Assembly: GCA_038891035.1 (NCBI GenBank) | Contig: JAWAEW010000008.1 | Coordinates: 1-47,524, forward strand | From: UBA10161 sp038891035 | GTDB lineage: Archaea; Micrarchaeota; Micrarchaeia; Anstonellales; Anstonellaceae | DNA length: 47,524 bases | Direction: 5' to 3' | In this document: one piece after another, positions 1 through 9,400 of the stretch | Layout of the letters: each line of letters starts with the position of its first letter | How positions within the stretch are numbered: the stretch's first letter is position 1 | The notes under the pieces: generated by a model | Told to the model about the DNA's origin: nothing | The model's database searches: none | The model's input: only the letters and a program-made list of their open reading frames with translations | Position numbers and translations under genes: made by a program

Positions 1-1167
1 GTGGGCTATGATATAAACTGTGGGGTTAGACTGATTGCCACTCCTCTGACAAGAAAGGAAGTTGAGGAAAAAAAGAAACAACTGATTGACCTGCTTTTCA
101 AGAATGTCCCGTCTGGTGTTGGGTCAAAAGGCAAGTTGAGATTAAAAGTTCAGGAGCTTGAGGAGGCTGTAGTTGAAGGAGTGGACTGGGCAATACGCAA
201 TGGATTTGGAACAAACAAAGACAAAGAAAGAACAGAAGAAAACGGAAGGATGGAGGGTGCTGATCCTTCGGCTGTTTCTGAAAAGGCAAAAAGCAGGGGG
301 CTGCCGCAATTTGGCACGGTAGGGGCAGGGAACCATTTTGTTGAGCTTCAAGAAGTCCAGCAAATCTTCCAGCCAGAAGTTGCAAAAAAATTTGGTCTTG
401 AGGCTGGGCATGTTGTTGTAATGATACATTGCGGATCGAGAGGATTTGGGCACCAAGTGTGCGACGACTATTTAAGGCAAATGATTGCTGCTTCAAGAAA
501 ATATGGCATAGAGCTTCCAGATCCTGAGCTTTGTTGCGCTCCTATAAATTCACCTGAGGCAGAAAAATATATCAAAGCTATGTATTGCGCTGTAAATTAT
601 GCATTTTGCAACAGGCATGTGATGATGCACTGGGTGAGGCAAACTTTTGACGAGGTGTTTGGGAATGGCACGGGTGAGCAAATGCCTCTCATATATGATG
701 TTTGCCACAACATAGCAAAATTTGAAGAGCACGAAGTTGAAGGCAAAAGAAAAAGACTTTGTGTGCACAGGAAAGGTGCCACCAGGGCATTTGCTGCCGG
801 AAGAGGAGAGTTGCCTGCATACTATAGAGAGATAGGTCAGCCGGTCTTGATTCCTGGAAGCATGGGGACTGCATCTTATGTGCTTGTAGGCAAAAAAGGT
901 GCTATGGAAAATTCTTGGGGCTCATCGTGCCACGGTGCAGGCAGAGCAATGAGTAGAAGTAAAGCAATCAAAACTTGGAGCGGAAAGGAGATACAAAATA
1001 ATCTTATGCAAAGAGGCATCATGGTAAAAGCAACAGAGTTTGAATTACTTGCTGAGGAGGCGCCAGGAGCATACAAAAATGTTGACGAAGTGGTGTCCTC
1101 GGTTCAGGCTGCCGGCCTGAGCGACATTGTTGCCCGCTTAGTCCCGATTGGTGTGGTAAAAGGCTAA
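1..1167 (+). CDS. rtcB: RNA-splicing ligase RtcB (5' end outside the window)
   Basis: RtcB joins 2',3'-cyclic phosphate and 5'-OH RNA ends using Mn2+ and GTP; in archaea it seals tRNA exons after intron removal. The visible 388 residues start inside the metal-binding motif (GYDINCGVR), so the GTG at base 1 is an internal valine codon and the N-terminal part, roughly a fifth of the usual ~480 aa, lies upstream. Also visible are NHFVEL, IHCGSRGFGH and HNIAKFE (metal ligands), CHGAGRAMSRSKA with the histidine that takes the guanylate, and the family's typical glycine-ending C-terminus (VPIGVVKG). No intein is seen. Identity is near certain. All three tRNAs in this window contain introns, so its substrates are close by. 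Confidence 0.97.
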   Translation: MGYDINCGVRLIATPLTRKEVEEKKKQLIDLLFKNVPSGVGSKGKLRLKVQELEEAVVEGVDWAIRNGFGTNKDKERTEENGRMEGADPSAVSEKAKSRGLPQFGTVGAGNHFVELQEVQQIFQPEVAKKFGLEAGHVVVMIHCGSRGFGHQVCDDYLRQMIAASRKYGIELPDPELCCAPINSPEAEKYIKAMYCAVNYAFCNRHVMMHWVRQTFDEVFGNGTGEQMPLIYDVCHNIAKFEEHEVEGKRKRLCVHRKGATRAFAAGRGELPAYYREIGQPVLIPGSMGTASYVLVGKKGAMENSWGSSCHGAGRAMSRSKAIKTWSGKEIQNNLMQRGIMVKATEFELLAEEAPGAYKNVDEVVSSVQAAGLSDIVARLVPIGVVKG

Positions 1168-1169
1168 AA

Positions 1170-1181
1170 CTTAATAAATAT
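1170..1181 (+). promoter_or_regulatory. TATA-like promoter ahead of the coiled-coil gene
   Basis: The AT-rich CTTAATAAATAT lies about 20-30 nt upstream of the ATG at 1201, the spacing expected for an archaeal TATA box driving a nearly leaderless transcript. No clear Shine-Dalgarno sequence precedes the ATG, which fits. Confidence 0.4.
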
Positions 1182-1200
1182 CGACTTCTACAAAAAGTGC

Positions 1201-2130
1201 ATGCCAGTGGCGGCGAAAGGAAACAGGATAGAAGAGTGCAGTAATGAGCTTGAACTTCTTGAAAGAATGGCGGACTCTGCACTTGAGCAATTTGTTTATT
1301 TATCGCAAAAGGCTCCTGAGTTCTACTCAAAAATTGAAAACATAGAGGAGCAGTTGAGGCGAATTAACTTCAAGCAAGGAATAGAAAATGACTTGCATCT
1401 GAATGAGATAACAGTTGTTGCTGATAAAATAGATGAAGAGATTGATTTGGTGCATGATTTGGCCATATGCGCCTCTGCACACGAAATAGCCGAAGAATGG
1501 GCTGAGGAATTTGAGGAGAGCAAAAGAAAAATTGAAAGGCTGAAAGGGTATTTGGAAAAGGCAAGGAAAGAAAGTGCCGAAGGAGAAGTAATAGGTGTTG
1601 ATACTCTACTTGAAAAATTTGAAAAGGATGCGCAGATTTGCAAAGCCAAGTTGGATAGGCTGTATTCGGCATTAGCAGCCCCAAAAAAGGAACACCGCCG
1701 GAGACTTCAAAAAGCTAGGGCCAAGCTTGCAAAAATTAAGGCGAAAGTTGTGAAGGCAGTGGTTGAACTTACAAAACAAAGGCTTCGAAAACCGATTGCC
1801 CAAATGCGCATAAAGATACATGAGATGATGGAAAAACAAAAGGAAGGAAAAATTGTGCTGGATTTCAAACGCCTGGCTTTCTTGGGAGAAAAAGGCGATG
1901 TAAGCATGTCACTTACCGAAGCAGTAAAATACGCATTTGCAGATCTTGCCCCTGGCCTTGAGCCATACGTAATGAAGGCAGCAAAAGGAGAAGTAGTTTT
2001 GGTAGGTTCTTATCAGCAAGATTCTGGAGGGAGCATTCGGTTGAAGATAGGCGAGCGCTTTTCAAGCGGTGATGCAGTAATCTACAAAGAAAGGCATTTT
2101 GTTGTACAAAAAAGGCAAGGTTTATTATAG
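1201..2130 (+). CDS. Coiled-coil protein of unknown function
   Basis: I do not recognise this 309-aa protein. It has no signal peptide or membrane segment. Residues ~10-215 are charged and heptad-like, rich in Glu, Lys and Leu, and should form long coiled coils; a very basic patch (~165-205) resembles a nucleic-acid-binding surface. The last ~90 residues look like a small mixed alpha/beta domain. It starts 34 bp after rtcB and ends ahead of rpl15e on the same strand, so it may be transcribed with translation and RNA-processing genes. A ribosome- or RNA-associated role is only a guess from this context. Confidence 0.7.
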   Translation: MPVAAKGNRIEECSNELELLERMADSALEQFVYLSQKAPEFYSKIENIEEQLRRINFKQGIENDLHLNEITVVADKIDEEIDLVHDLAICASAHEIAEEWAEEFEESKRKIERLKGYLEKARKESAEGEVIGVDTLLEKFEKDAQICKAKLDRLYSALAAPKKEHRRRLQKARAKLAKIKAKVVKAVVELTKQRLRKPIAQMRIKIHEMMEKQKEGKIVLDFKRLAFLGEKGDVSMSLTEAVKYAFADLAPGLEPYVMKAAKGEVVLVGSYQQDSGGSIRLKIGERFSSGDAVIYKERHFVVQKRQGLL

Positions 2131-2206
2131 ATTTTGCACAGAAAGCTGATGCTTTGGGATGTGGGGGTTGCTGCCCGAACCGAAGCAGTACGGTGATTTT
2201 GTGGGA

Positions 2207-2677
2207 ATGTATAAGTACATACAGGAAGCTTTCCAGCATGAATACAAAACGAGGTCAGAAGCCTACAGAAAACGGCTGCAGCAGTGGAGAAAGGAGGGGA
2301 CAGTAGTAAGGATTGAAAAACCTACCAATCTTGCTCGCGCAAGATCTCTTGGTTACAAGGCAAAGGAAGGATATATTATGGCAAGGGTTGCAGTTGGTAG
2401 GGGCTCAAGAAAAAGAAGGCATCCAAGGGGTGGAAGAAAACCTGCAAAAAATGTTGCATACCTTTCTCCTGGAAAGTCGCTGCAGCGCATTGCAGAGGAA
2501 AAGGCTGCAAGGAAATTTTCAAATTGCGAAGTGCTGAATTCTTATTGGGTAGGGCAAGATGGGACTAAGAAGTATTTTGAAGTGATTCTGGTCGAAAGGA
2601 GAGTGCTGCCTGAAATGAGGCGAGGAAGGGCCTTTAGGGGTCTGACATCTGCAGGAAGAAAAGGAAGGAACCTTTAG
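2207..2677 (+). CDS. rpl15e: Large-subunit ribosomal protein L15e
   Basis: Archaeal/eukaryotic L15e is a basic rRNA-binding protein of the 50S subunit. The family start (MYKYIQEAFQ), the Arg/Lys-rich core (GRGSRKRRHPRGGRKP), the NSYWVGQDG segment and the C-terminal RGLTSAGRKGR are all visible. The open frame extends upstream to 2159, but homologues begin at the MYKYI motif and a GGTGAT ribosome-binding site lies at 2192-2197, nine bases before the ATG at 2207; I therefore place the start there (156 aa; the GTG at 2201 is an alternative). The order L15e-Rpp30-Pop5 is a widespread archaeal cluster, usually followed by proteasome and exosome genes, which are absent here. Confidence 0.95.
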   Translation: MYKYIQEAFQHEYKTRSEAYRKRLQQWRKEGTVVRIEKPTNLARARSLGYKAKEGYIMARVAVGRGSRKRRHPRGGRKPAKNVAYLSPGKSLQRIAEEKAARKFSNCEVLNSYWVGQDGTKKYFEVILVERRVLPEMRRGRAFRGLTSAGRKGRNL

Positions 2678-2680
2678 AAA

Positions 2681-3127
2681 GTGAGGTGGATGCTGGATTT
2701 TGTATTGGCAGACGGTCTGCAGCCACTGCCAGGAATCGAAAAGCTCGTAAATGTAAGAAATCTGAAAAACTTTACAACTGAAAAAAGAGCGCAAAAAAAT
2801 TGCATTTTTTACAATGAAAGTTATGAATTTGATGAGGGAGAACTGAAAAATCTTGCAAAACTGGAGGGAGCGATAATATTTTCATTTTCAGATGTAATCA
2901 AGCACAAGGGATTTCAGAGAGGGATTCTAATTTCGAAAATGAGACTTGCAATCCAGCTGTGCAAAAAAATAGGATGTGGTGCTATTTTTGGGACCCTTGC
3001 TCAAAGCCAACATATGCTGAGAAATGAAAAGGAGCTAGAATCTTTTATGATGGTTTTGGGAATGACGCAGCATGAGATTGATTTTTCAAAAAAGCTTGCC
3101 CGCATACTGGTCGGTGAGAAAGAATGA
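2681..3127 (+). CDS. rnp3: RNase P protein component 3 (Rpp30 homologue), short form
   Basis: Archaeal Rpp30 binds the catalytic RNase P RNA together with Pop5 and stimulates 5'-end maturation of tRNAs. The assignment rests on the C-terminal half: the segment after GCGAIFGTLAQSQ, with 'LRNEKELESFMMVLGM' and 'KKLARILV', corresponds to the family's 'lRsp.dl..l...lGm......s..p..il' pattern. Position between rpl15e and a Pop5 gene is the classic archaeal arrangement. At 148 aa it is shorter than the usual ~200-230 aa, so the TIM-barrel-like fold is trimmed at its N-terminal and middle parts. Start used: GTG 2681; an ATG at 2690 is possible. It overlaps rnp2 by 4 bp. Confidence 0.8.
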   Translation: MRWMLDFVLADGLQPLPGIEKLVNVRNLKNFTTEKRAQKNCIFYNESYEFDEGELKNLAKLEGAIIFSFSDVIKHKGFQRGILISKMRLAIQLCKKIGCGAIFGTLAQSQHMLRNEKELESFMMVLGMTQHEIDFSKKLARILVGEKE

Positions 3128-3498
3128 AAATTTTGCAAGCGTTCAAAAAAAGATATATTGGCTTTAGGATTTCTGTAGGGGGAACGACACCGCAGGAGGA
3201 TGTTGCAAAAAAGGCAATTTACCAGCATTTTTTGTCTTTTTTCGGAGAGCTTGGAATTGGCGCGGTGGGCCTAAAGCTTGTAAAATATGGGAATGGTGAG
3301 GGCATTTTGAGATGTCAGCGAAGCAAGCTACACGAAGCAATTTTTTGTATGGCCTGTTTTGCAGAATACGAAGGTGAATCTGCAAGAATTGAGCCGACGG
3401 GCGTATTTGGGACTTTAAAAGGGGTGGAAAGAAAAATGCAGAAACAAAAAGTTGCAAATGAAACAAAAAATTTTCACGACGTTGAACAAAAAAAATAA
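3124..3498 (+). CDS. rnp2: RNase P protein component 2 (Pop5/Rpp14 homologue)
   Basis: Pop5 is the RRM-like protein partner of Rpp30 in archaeal RNase P. This 124-aa protein shows the family pattern: N-terminal 'KKRYIGFRIS', central 'FGELGIGAVGLKLVKY', then 'GILRCQRSKLHEAIFCMACF', and near the end the conserved glycine-threonine turn ('GVFGTLKG', equivalent to SGTik). It shares an ATGA overlap with rnp3, so both are probably made from one message and form a heterodimer. The last ~20 residues are a basic/acidic tail without clear homology. Presence of both proteins argues that this archaeon retains a normal RNase P. Confidence 0.85.
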   Translation: MKILQAFKKRYIGFRISVGGTTPQEDVAKKAIYQHFLSFFGELGIGAVGLKLVKYGNGEGILRCQRSKLHEAIFCMACFAEYEGESARIEPTGVFGTLKGVERKMQKQKVANETKNFHDVEQKK

Positions 3499-3747
3499 GA
3501 TATAAGATGCCAAAAAGCCGCCAAAATCGAAATTAACCCGCTGATTTTTGAAAAAAAGAGGAAAAATAAATTTAAATCATTTAAAGATGTTATTAGCTGA
3601 TTTAATTTAAATAAAAGCGATATTAGATTTGTTTTTTTAAAAAAAAGTGTTATAAAAGCTCATTTTTCGATTAAAATAGATTAAAAACGCTTTTTTTTTC
3701 CAAAAAATAGAAAAGTTTAAATATAGTATTGTATCACATAAAAACCA
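3499..3747. other. Very AT-rich intergenic region
   Basis: About 250 bp without a credible gene. It is dominated by A/T runs with several TTTAAA/TTTAAT motifs (around 3570-3610) and long poly-T/poly-A stretches (3630-3650, 3690-3710). It separates the 3' end of rnp2 from the speD promoter. I see no tRNA, no clear box C/D RNA and no ORF. It may hold the rnp2 terminator (T runs) and upstream promoter elements. Confidence 0.5.
3715..3724 (+). promoter_or_regulatory. TATA box of speD
   Basis: GTTTAAATAT is a good archaeal TATA box, preceded by an A-rich stretch suitable for TFB contact. Transcription would begin about 25 nt downstream, near 3745-3750, giving a leader of about 55 nt before the speD ATG. 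A true leader, rather than a leaderless start, is what makes the hairpin described next possible. Confidence 0.6.
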
Positions 3748-3750
3748 CGT

Positions 3751-3803
3751 TTCCCCTATTGGAGGCTTTTGCCTTTTGACGGGGGGAGGGGAGGACTACA
3801 TAA
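3751..3803 (+). promoter_or_regulatory. Structured 5' leader that can mask the speD ribosome-binding site
   Basis: TCCCCT at 3752-3757 is exactly complementary to AGGGGA at 3787-3792, and the 3' arm overlaps the GGAGG ribosome-binding site at 3790-3794, ten bases before the ATG at 3804. Inside the loop a second small hairpin (AGGC-TTTT-GCCT, about 3763-3774) can form. The run GGGGGG just upstream of the 3' arm offers alternative pairings. The geometry is that of a translational on/off leader. The regulator is unknown; S-adenosylmethionine or polyamines are natural candidates but nothing in the sequence identifies the ligand. Confidence 0.45.
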
Positions 3804-4232
3804 ATGTTTGGACCGCATTTGACACTGGACATGTATGGATGCAACAAGAAGAAGCTGAAGGATGTAAATTTCATTTACAATTTTTTGAATGAGTTCCCTG
3901 ATATGATTGGAATGACCAAAATCATGCCGCCGTATACATTCACATACAGTGGCGTGAAGCCCGAGGATTGGGGGGTGTCGGGCATCGTATTGATTGCAGA
4001 GTCCCACATCAGCATCCATACGTTCCCAGAGAAAAACTTTGCAAGTGTGGACATCTTTTCTTGCAAAGAATTTGACATCGAATCTGGAGCAGAGATAATC
4101 GCATCAAAATTTGAGGCAAAGACATACGAGCGCAACTTCATGATGCGCGGTAGGCACTTCCCAAAGGACATTATGCGAGCAAAGCAAGCAATTGAGCTTG
4201 AACGGGCAAGGGAAAGCCTAAAAACAGAGTAA
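3804..4232 (+). CDS. speD: S-adenosylmethionine decarboxylase (pyruvoyl-dependent, class 1B)
   Basis: This enzyme decarboxylates S-adenosylmethionine to the aminopropyl donor for spermidine synthesis. The proenzyme cleaves itself before a serine that becomes the pyruvoyl cofactor. Here the cleavage motif is AESHISIHTFPE: Ser67 should form the pyruvoyl group, His72 and Cys87 (in DIFSCKEF) match the processing and catalytic residues of the Thermotoga/Methanocaldococcus-type enzymes. Length (142 aa) is slightly above the family's ~120-130 aa. GGAGG sits 9 nt before the ATG. It is the only polyamine gene in the window and stands alone, convergent with the lipoprotein gene. Confidence 0.95.
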   Translation: MFGPHLTLDMYGCNKKKLKDVNFIYNFLNEFPDMIGMTKIMPPYTFTYSGVKPEDWGVSGIVLIAESHISIHTFPEKNFASVDIFSCKEFDIESGAEIIASKFEAKTYERNFMMRGRHFPKDIMRAKQAIELERARESLKTE

Positions 4233-4237
4233 ATTCG

Positions 4238-6478
4238 TTACGGTTGCTGCACAATATTTTGTTGATCTTTGCCTGGGCATTCTGCGCCACACTTTTGTAT
4301 TGCATCAAGATAGCGTGACATTACATCCATCGAATATCTATGCCCAACTGAACGCATATAGTCAACATAATGCTGAATCCCTGTGCAGTGGCCATTAGAA
4401 TCTCTCTGAGAGGTGAATGAGGAGATGCTTGGTGGCAAGTAGCCGTAATAGGTTTCAGCAGCAAGCAAATAAGCAAGCCAGCCCTTCTCGTCTTTTATTC
4501 CACCTTGGCATTCAGTAAGCTGGTGCCAGTACTTATCCACAAAGGCTCTTCCAGTTGAAGAGTGTGAATCAAGCATATACTTGAAAAGAGAAGTGCCGCA
4601 GCAGATGCTATCTTGCGGGTCAAAAGGATTGTAATCTTTTCCTGATGTGCTCTTTCCGCAATTTCTAATCTCAGGAGGGGGGAGAATGTTGTTGTTTGCA
4701 TAATATGCCCCTGGGTAAGCAATGCATTGAGCAAGACCAAATGCGCAAGGCTTCATGCCCGGAGGGCATTCGCTATGGATTTGAGCATCATTCCAGTACT
4801 TGCCTGGGACTCGGCCACAGTTGTCTGGCAATCCCGAAAGACGACAGATTTCGGCAACGGTGAGATTATCTTTGTTGCAGTTGGGTGAATCTTTTGCGAT
4901 GCATGAGACAGCAAATTGGTCATAATTACTCTCCTGCTCGATTATTGCCCTGAAAAATAGAGCGCTTATTTCTTTTTTATCTGCTTCCTCGTCTATGAAG
5001 GGGTATAAATCACAATGTGAAGAATCGAATTGCTTGCCAGTATCGTCAAAAATTATCCAGTCTTTCAGCGGAACATCTGAAACGCAAATATCAGCACATT
5101 TCATATATTTTTGCTTTGGCGCGGGGGTTACAAGTGAATAAGAGGGAGGTTGCTTTGGATTGTTTATTTCAAGAGAAATTGCACGGAACATCTTATTATT
5201 TTGAAGCTGTGCAGGGTCGCAAACAGACCCGTATCCGTTTCGTGAGAAAATAAGTGGGCTTCTGAACTGCTCTGTTCCAAAAAATTGACATAGAGAAGAC
5301 CAGCTATTTAGTGCAGGGTGCTTTTGGTTGCCAAAGACATCCAAAAAGCCAAATTCGCAACCTTTAGTTCTTTTGTTGCACGGGATAGGACCAGAGTAAT
5401 CTGAAAACTCATAAAAACCAACACCAATTACTCCTGAGCTTGCCATCGCTTGAGTGCTTGCAAAAAGCTGCTGATAGAAAAGATTAATTTGTGAATCTGT
5501 CCAGGTGCAACTATTGATGCTGTTGTTGCCCTTGCTAACTCCAACATAAAGCCAAATTGTTGGCTTTGAGTAATTCTTGAGGACAAAACGTGAAAAAAGG
5601 AAATTCTCTCCAATTACATCAACAGGATTACATGTTGGATAATCATTTGCAAGAAATCCAAATCCAACTACATCAACTTTGTGATAAAATGTACTAAAGC
5701 CTGCACCTGTCTTTATATCCCCTGTGCCGAAAAATTCCCTAAGAAGTGCTTTTCGCTCTTCTGTGGTCCCATTCAACATCAGGACAACAAGGCAGTTGTC
5801 ACAGTTTGTCTTTATCTGGTCGATTTGTTGCTTGACTTGCTGTATTGATGCGGAATCATATGGGTTAAGCCAAGCTTCCGTAGTTATGAAAACTGGACCT
5901 GTCCCATTCATCGCTCTTGCGATTTCTCCTGTCCTACTGGGGTCTATGTTTTTTCCTTCAGTAAAATAAACATAAAATGGCAAAATGTTGCGCTCAAGCC
6001 AACACTTTGCCTGTGTTGTCTTCGGAATTGGTGGCAAAGTAGTTTGCGTGCCTACTAGCCATTTTGTGGAAAATTGAAGGGAATAATTACAGTAAGTATT
6101 TGCCAAGTCGATTGCAGCATGGGTTGGCCCGCCACCTAACATAAAGGAACGAAGTTGTGCATTATTATCCTGCTCAAGCAAACTCACTACATCTGAAAGG
6201 TTGCAGTGCCTAAATTCACACTTTCCTTTGTAAAGGTTCGAATCGAACCAAGAAGACAAAAAGCGTACTTTTTCGAAAAAGCCAGACCAGCTTGTTCTGT
6301 TTTGACATATCATGCAGTAGCAAGGTTTTGGATCATCAAGAGGCTGACATACCATTTCATTTTGTGGGGAAAATCTTGCAAGAGTTAAGTCTGCCGCAAC
6401 GAACTTTTCCTCTGGCGGAATATTGAAAGTACAGCCAAAAAGGAATAAAAATGCCAAAATGAAAAAAATCCGCCTCAT
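4238..6478 (-). CDS. Secreted lipoprotein with TIM-barrel-like and lytic-transglycosylase-like domains
   Basis: A 746-aa exported protein. The N-terminus (LFLFGC, Cys16) is a lipoprotein signal. Residues ~150-400 show the alternating strands of a TIM-barrel glycosidase-like domain (ILPFYVYFTEG, VFITTEAW, CLVVLMLN, VDVVGFGFL, TIWLYVGVS, IGVGFYEFSDYSG). Residues ~500-700 resemble the lysozyme/SLT fold: IIEQESNYDQFAVS places the likely catalytic glutamate at 514 or 516, and AFGLAQ (about 580-584) matches the family's GLMQ motif. It is cysteine-rich, as expected for a disulphide-bonded outside protein. It overlaps the 1858-aa gene by 4 bp, so the two are probably co-translated. Domain calls come from motifs, not from a search. 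Confidence 0.7.
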   Translation of the reverse strand: MRRIFFILAFLFLFGCTFNIPPEEKFVAADLTLARFSPQNEMVCQPLDDPKPCYCMICQNRTSWSGFFEKVRFLSSWFDSNLYKGKCEFRHCNLSDVVSLLEQDNNAQLRSFMLGGGPTHAAIDLANTYCNYSLQFSTKWLVGTQTTLPPIPKTTQAKCWLERNILPFYVYFTEGKNIDPSRTGEIARAMNGTGPVFITTEAWLNPYDSASIQQVKQQIDQIKTNCDNCLVVLMLNGTTEERKALLREFFGTGDIKTGAGFSTFYHKVDVVGFGFLANDYPTCNPVDVIGENFLFSRFVLKNYSKPTIWLYVGVSKGNNSINSCTWTDSQINLFYQQLFASTQAMASSGVIGVGFYEFSDYSGPIPCNKRTKGCEFGFLDVFGNQKHPALNSWSSLCQFFGTEQFRSPLIFSRNGYGSVCDPAQLQNNKMFRAISLEINNPKQPPSYSLVTPAPKQKYMKCADICVSDVPLKDWIIFDDTGKQFDSSHCDLYPFIDEEADKKEISALFFRAIIEQESNYDQFAVSCIAKDSPNCNKDNLTVAEICRLSGLPDNCGRVPGKYWNDAQIHSECPPGMKPCAFGLAQCIAYPGAYYANNNILPPPEIRNCGKSTSGKDYNPFDPQDSICCGTSLFKYMLDSHSSTGRAFVDKYWHQLTECQGGIKDEKGWLAYLLAAETYYGYLPPSISSFTSQRDSNGHCTGIQHYVDYMRSVGHRYSMDVMSRYLDAIQKCGAECPGKDQQNIVQQP

Positions 6479-9400
6479 GTTGATCGTCTTCTTCTTAATA
6501 TGCTATATATTTCTAGCCCTTCTTCGAGCGCGTCACGTGAAAGCCTATCATATTCTCTCTCTCTCATGAAGAATGTGACGCTGTCTATCAAGTCTTGCGT
6601 ATTGTTTCTTAATATTTGGATAGACCGCTGCCATTTTTGCACTGTTGACGGCCATATGTCACTGACTTTCACAACTGGGATGTAAGTTGGTGAGAGTACA
6701 GTATGGCCCAGCATTACTTGGGCTAAGCGGAGAGTTGGTGACATAAATAAAGTAGATGGTGTGTTTGTCAAGCTGTAAACCAGCATTTCATTTTGGTATT
6801 TTATCAAGTGAAGAAGGGCTGTGCTTTCACGCTTATAGACTTCTCTAGAAGCATCATCATGGGTATGCAGCTGATCTTCCCAAACTACCATTCCTTTTTT
6901 CTCATCGAATCTGGCGATATTGAAGTATCTCAAATTGTCAAGCTTGCTTTCTTCCTCAGCGCGATCGACTACTGCGGCGATTTGCGGGAATGCACGCCAT
7001 TTGCCAGTAATTGGATCCAAGTCCATCATCCCTGGCACTACTGGCTTCCATATGTTGTGGTGGAAGCCGACATAAAGGTTCATGAAACGATTTCTGGAAC
7101 CGTCTTCATCCATATCTGAACCTGAAACTGCACGCTGAACGCCCCAAGGCCTTCTGTCACGAATTTCAACGTATTTTGAAATCACGTCCAATGCCTCACG
7201 CTGCTCTTCTGAACCTTCTGCAGAAGCAAGGTATTTGTGCCAAGCTTCTCTTACCTCACTGAATTTTTCGATTGCTTCATCTAGCTTTTTGAATTGGTCA
7301 AGTGTCCTTTGCGAAAGAATAAATCTTGCTTCAGTAGAATAGTGCGGACTTGGAGTGAAGAGCTTTTCTGCAATAGTGCGAATAAATGAATCCTTTGGTG
7401 TTGTGTCAAGATAAGCCCCTATAAACGAGGATGCTCCTGAATAGTCAAGAAGTGCTTGGAATCGTGTTCTCCAGAAATCTGAACTGTAATGCTTGCGCAG
7501 AGGAGCAAATAAGGTTGGGAAAAACAAATCGTGCTTCCCTATTTTGCTGTCATCATGCATTCTTCCTGGATATATTGCATCCATTTCAAGATATGAAGGA
7601 TAGTGACTTCTGTCACGAAATGCTTGGCTTACGGATGGATAAAACCACTTGTGGACTGCATATGATAAAATAAGTGGGATACGGTTTTGTTCTTCCCACA
7701 ATGCATTGGTCATGTAGAATCTTGAGCGCTCGTAAACTGTCTGACCAGTTTGATAACCGACATAGAATGAATAATCAAGACCGAAGCCTGCACCTGTAGC
7801 CGTACGAGGATCTCTCATTGCGCTTGATTCTGTAATCCAGTAGAAATCATATTTTGCACCCTGAACGAACTTGCTGTCAAAAAAAATAGAGGCAAGTGGG
7901 CTGAAAGCTGTGAAGAGGCTTCTACTTGTGCCATATACATTGTCGTGACTACTTGCCCAATACCTTGCAGACTGATTGAAATCTTTGTATTCTTCTCTTA
8001 GCTCTTTGTATCCTGATTTGAAGCTTTCTATTTTAGAAAGCGCCTCTGATCGAAGGCTACGATATTCTGCATCTGTAATTGCGCCTTCTTTTCTCAGCTT
8101 TTCAATTGCGCGTAGCTCTAGCTTGGCAGAAAAGAAGGCAGATTCTGCCTCTGCAACTTCTGCCACAATCTTGGAGGCGATGTTTCGCCTAAAACCATAC
8201 CAAGTGGCTTTTAGCGTTTCAAGCTGAGTGCCACTTCCTTTGTTAAGCATTTCCATTGTTTGCGCAACTAAGAGCTTTACTTTATTATTGGAACTCTGCG
8301 CCTCTTCACGCATTTCCTTAATATAGTTTGAAGGGTCATAGCGCCCTTTGCCGGGAGTCATATAAGTATTTATCGCGCTCTCATATGACTCAAGAATCAT
8401 ACGCATTTGATATTGAGCCGTGTACCATCCCTCAAGTTTGGTTGCACGCGGATTAGTGCCTGCATAATACATTTCACCCAGAAGCTCTCCAATTTTATGC
8501 AGGCCTGTCCGTATTCTATTTTTGAAGCCTTCCATCGGAGAGACGTATCCAAAGAAATTGTTTGGGTTGTTCTTCATCTCCTGCAGATCTTTTGCTGCGA
8601 TAACCTTGATGGATTGCAAACTTGGATTATATTCTCCGTTCTTGGTAAAGCCTGCAAGCATCATGGATAGCTCTGAAGTTCTTGTATAAGTTGGATCTTG
8701 AGCCGCTTGCTGATAAAGTGAGGCAATAGTCTTGTTTCTGAGAGGAGAGCCGTAAAGCCAGCTGGTTCTTCCTGCAGAATCTACGTTTTTTGTCAGAATC
8801 ACAACACCAGCAGGAAGGTTTATGTAAAATGAGTCTGACAGTCTTGCAAGCAGAGGAGCAAGGTCACGAACTTCGCCTTTTCTGACGATCTCGCTTGAGT
8901 AGCCGAGTTTGGAAAGGATATTCCTATCGTATTCTACAAATGGAAGATTGCCTCTTTTATCCCCACTTAAAAGAAGGCCTACGCCATTTCTGATGTCTGT
9001 AAAAGTGTAACCCCTTGCAAGAAGCGCTGCATAGTTGGAAACAAAATCGCCGCTCACTTTGCTTGCAAAATTTTTATCAAAGAATTTGCTAGATGGATTT
9101 GTGAGGTTATTGTAAAAGGCGCGCAGAATACCGATTGCTTCTGAGTTTTGTCTGATTACTGAATTCAGAAGTCCCATTCCAATTTCGGCATTCGTTCCTC
9201 CCCTCTGCGTGCCCCATACGAAGAATACGGCGGCTCTGTCAGATGCCCTAAGCACGTTGAAAAGTGTCTCAGTCTTCAAATCATAAGAAGTATAATTGAA
9301 AACTTTTCTTTGAAAAGCATACTCTAATTGCTCGTGTGCTCTAATCATTTGAGCCACACGTCTTTCTGCATCATATCCCAACGGGTCCGAAAAAACTTTC

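Noticed and set aside
3499..3747. Replication origin in the AT-rich spacer
   Set aside because: No Orc1/Cdc6 gene is nearby and no origin-recognition-box-like inverted repeats are visible.
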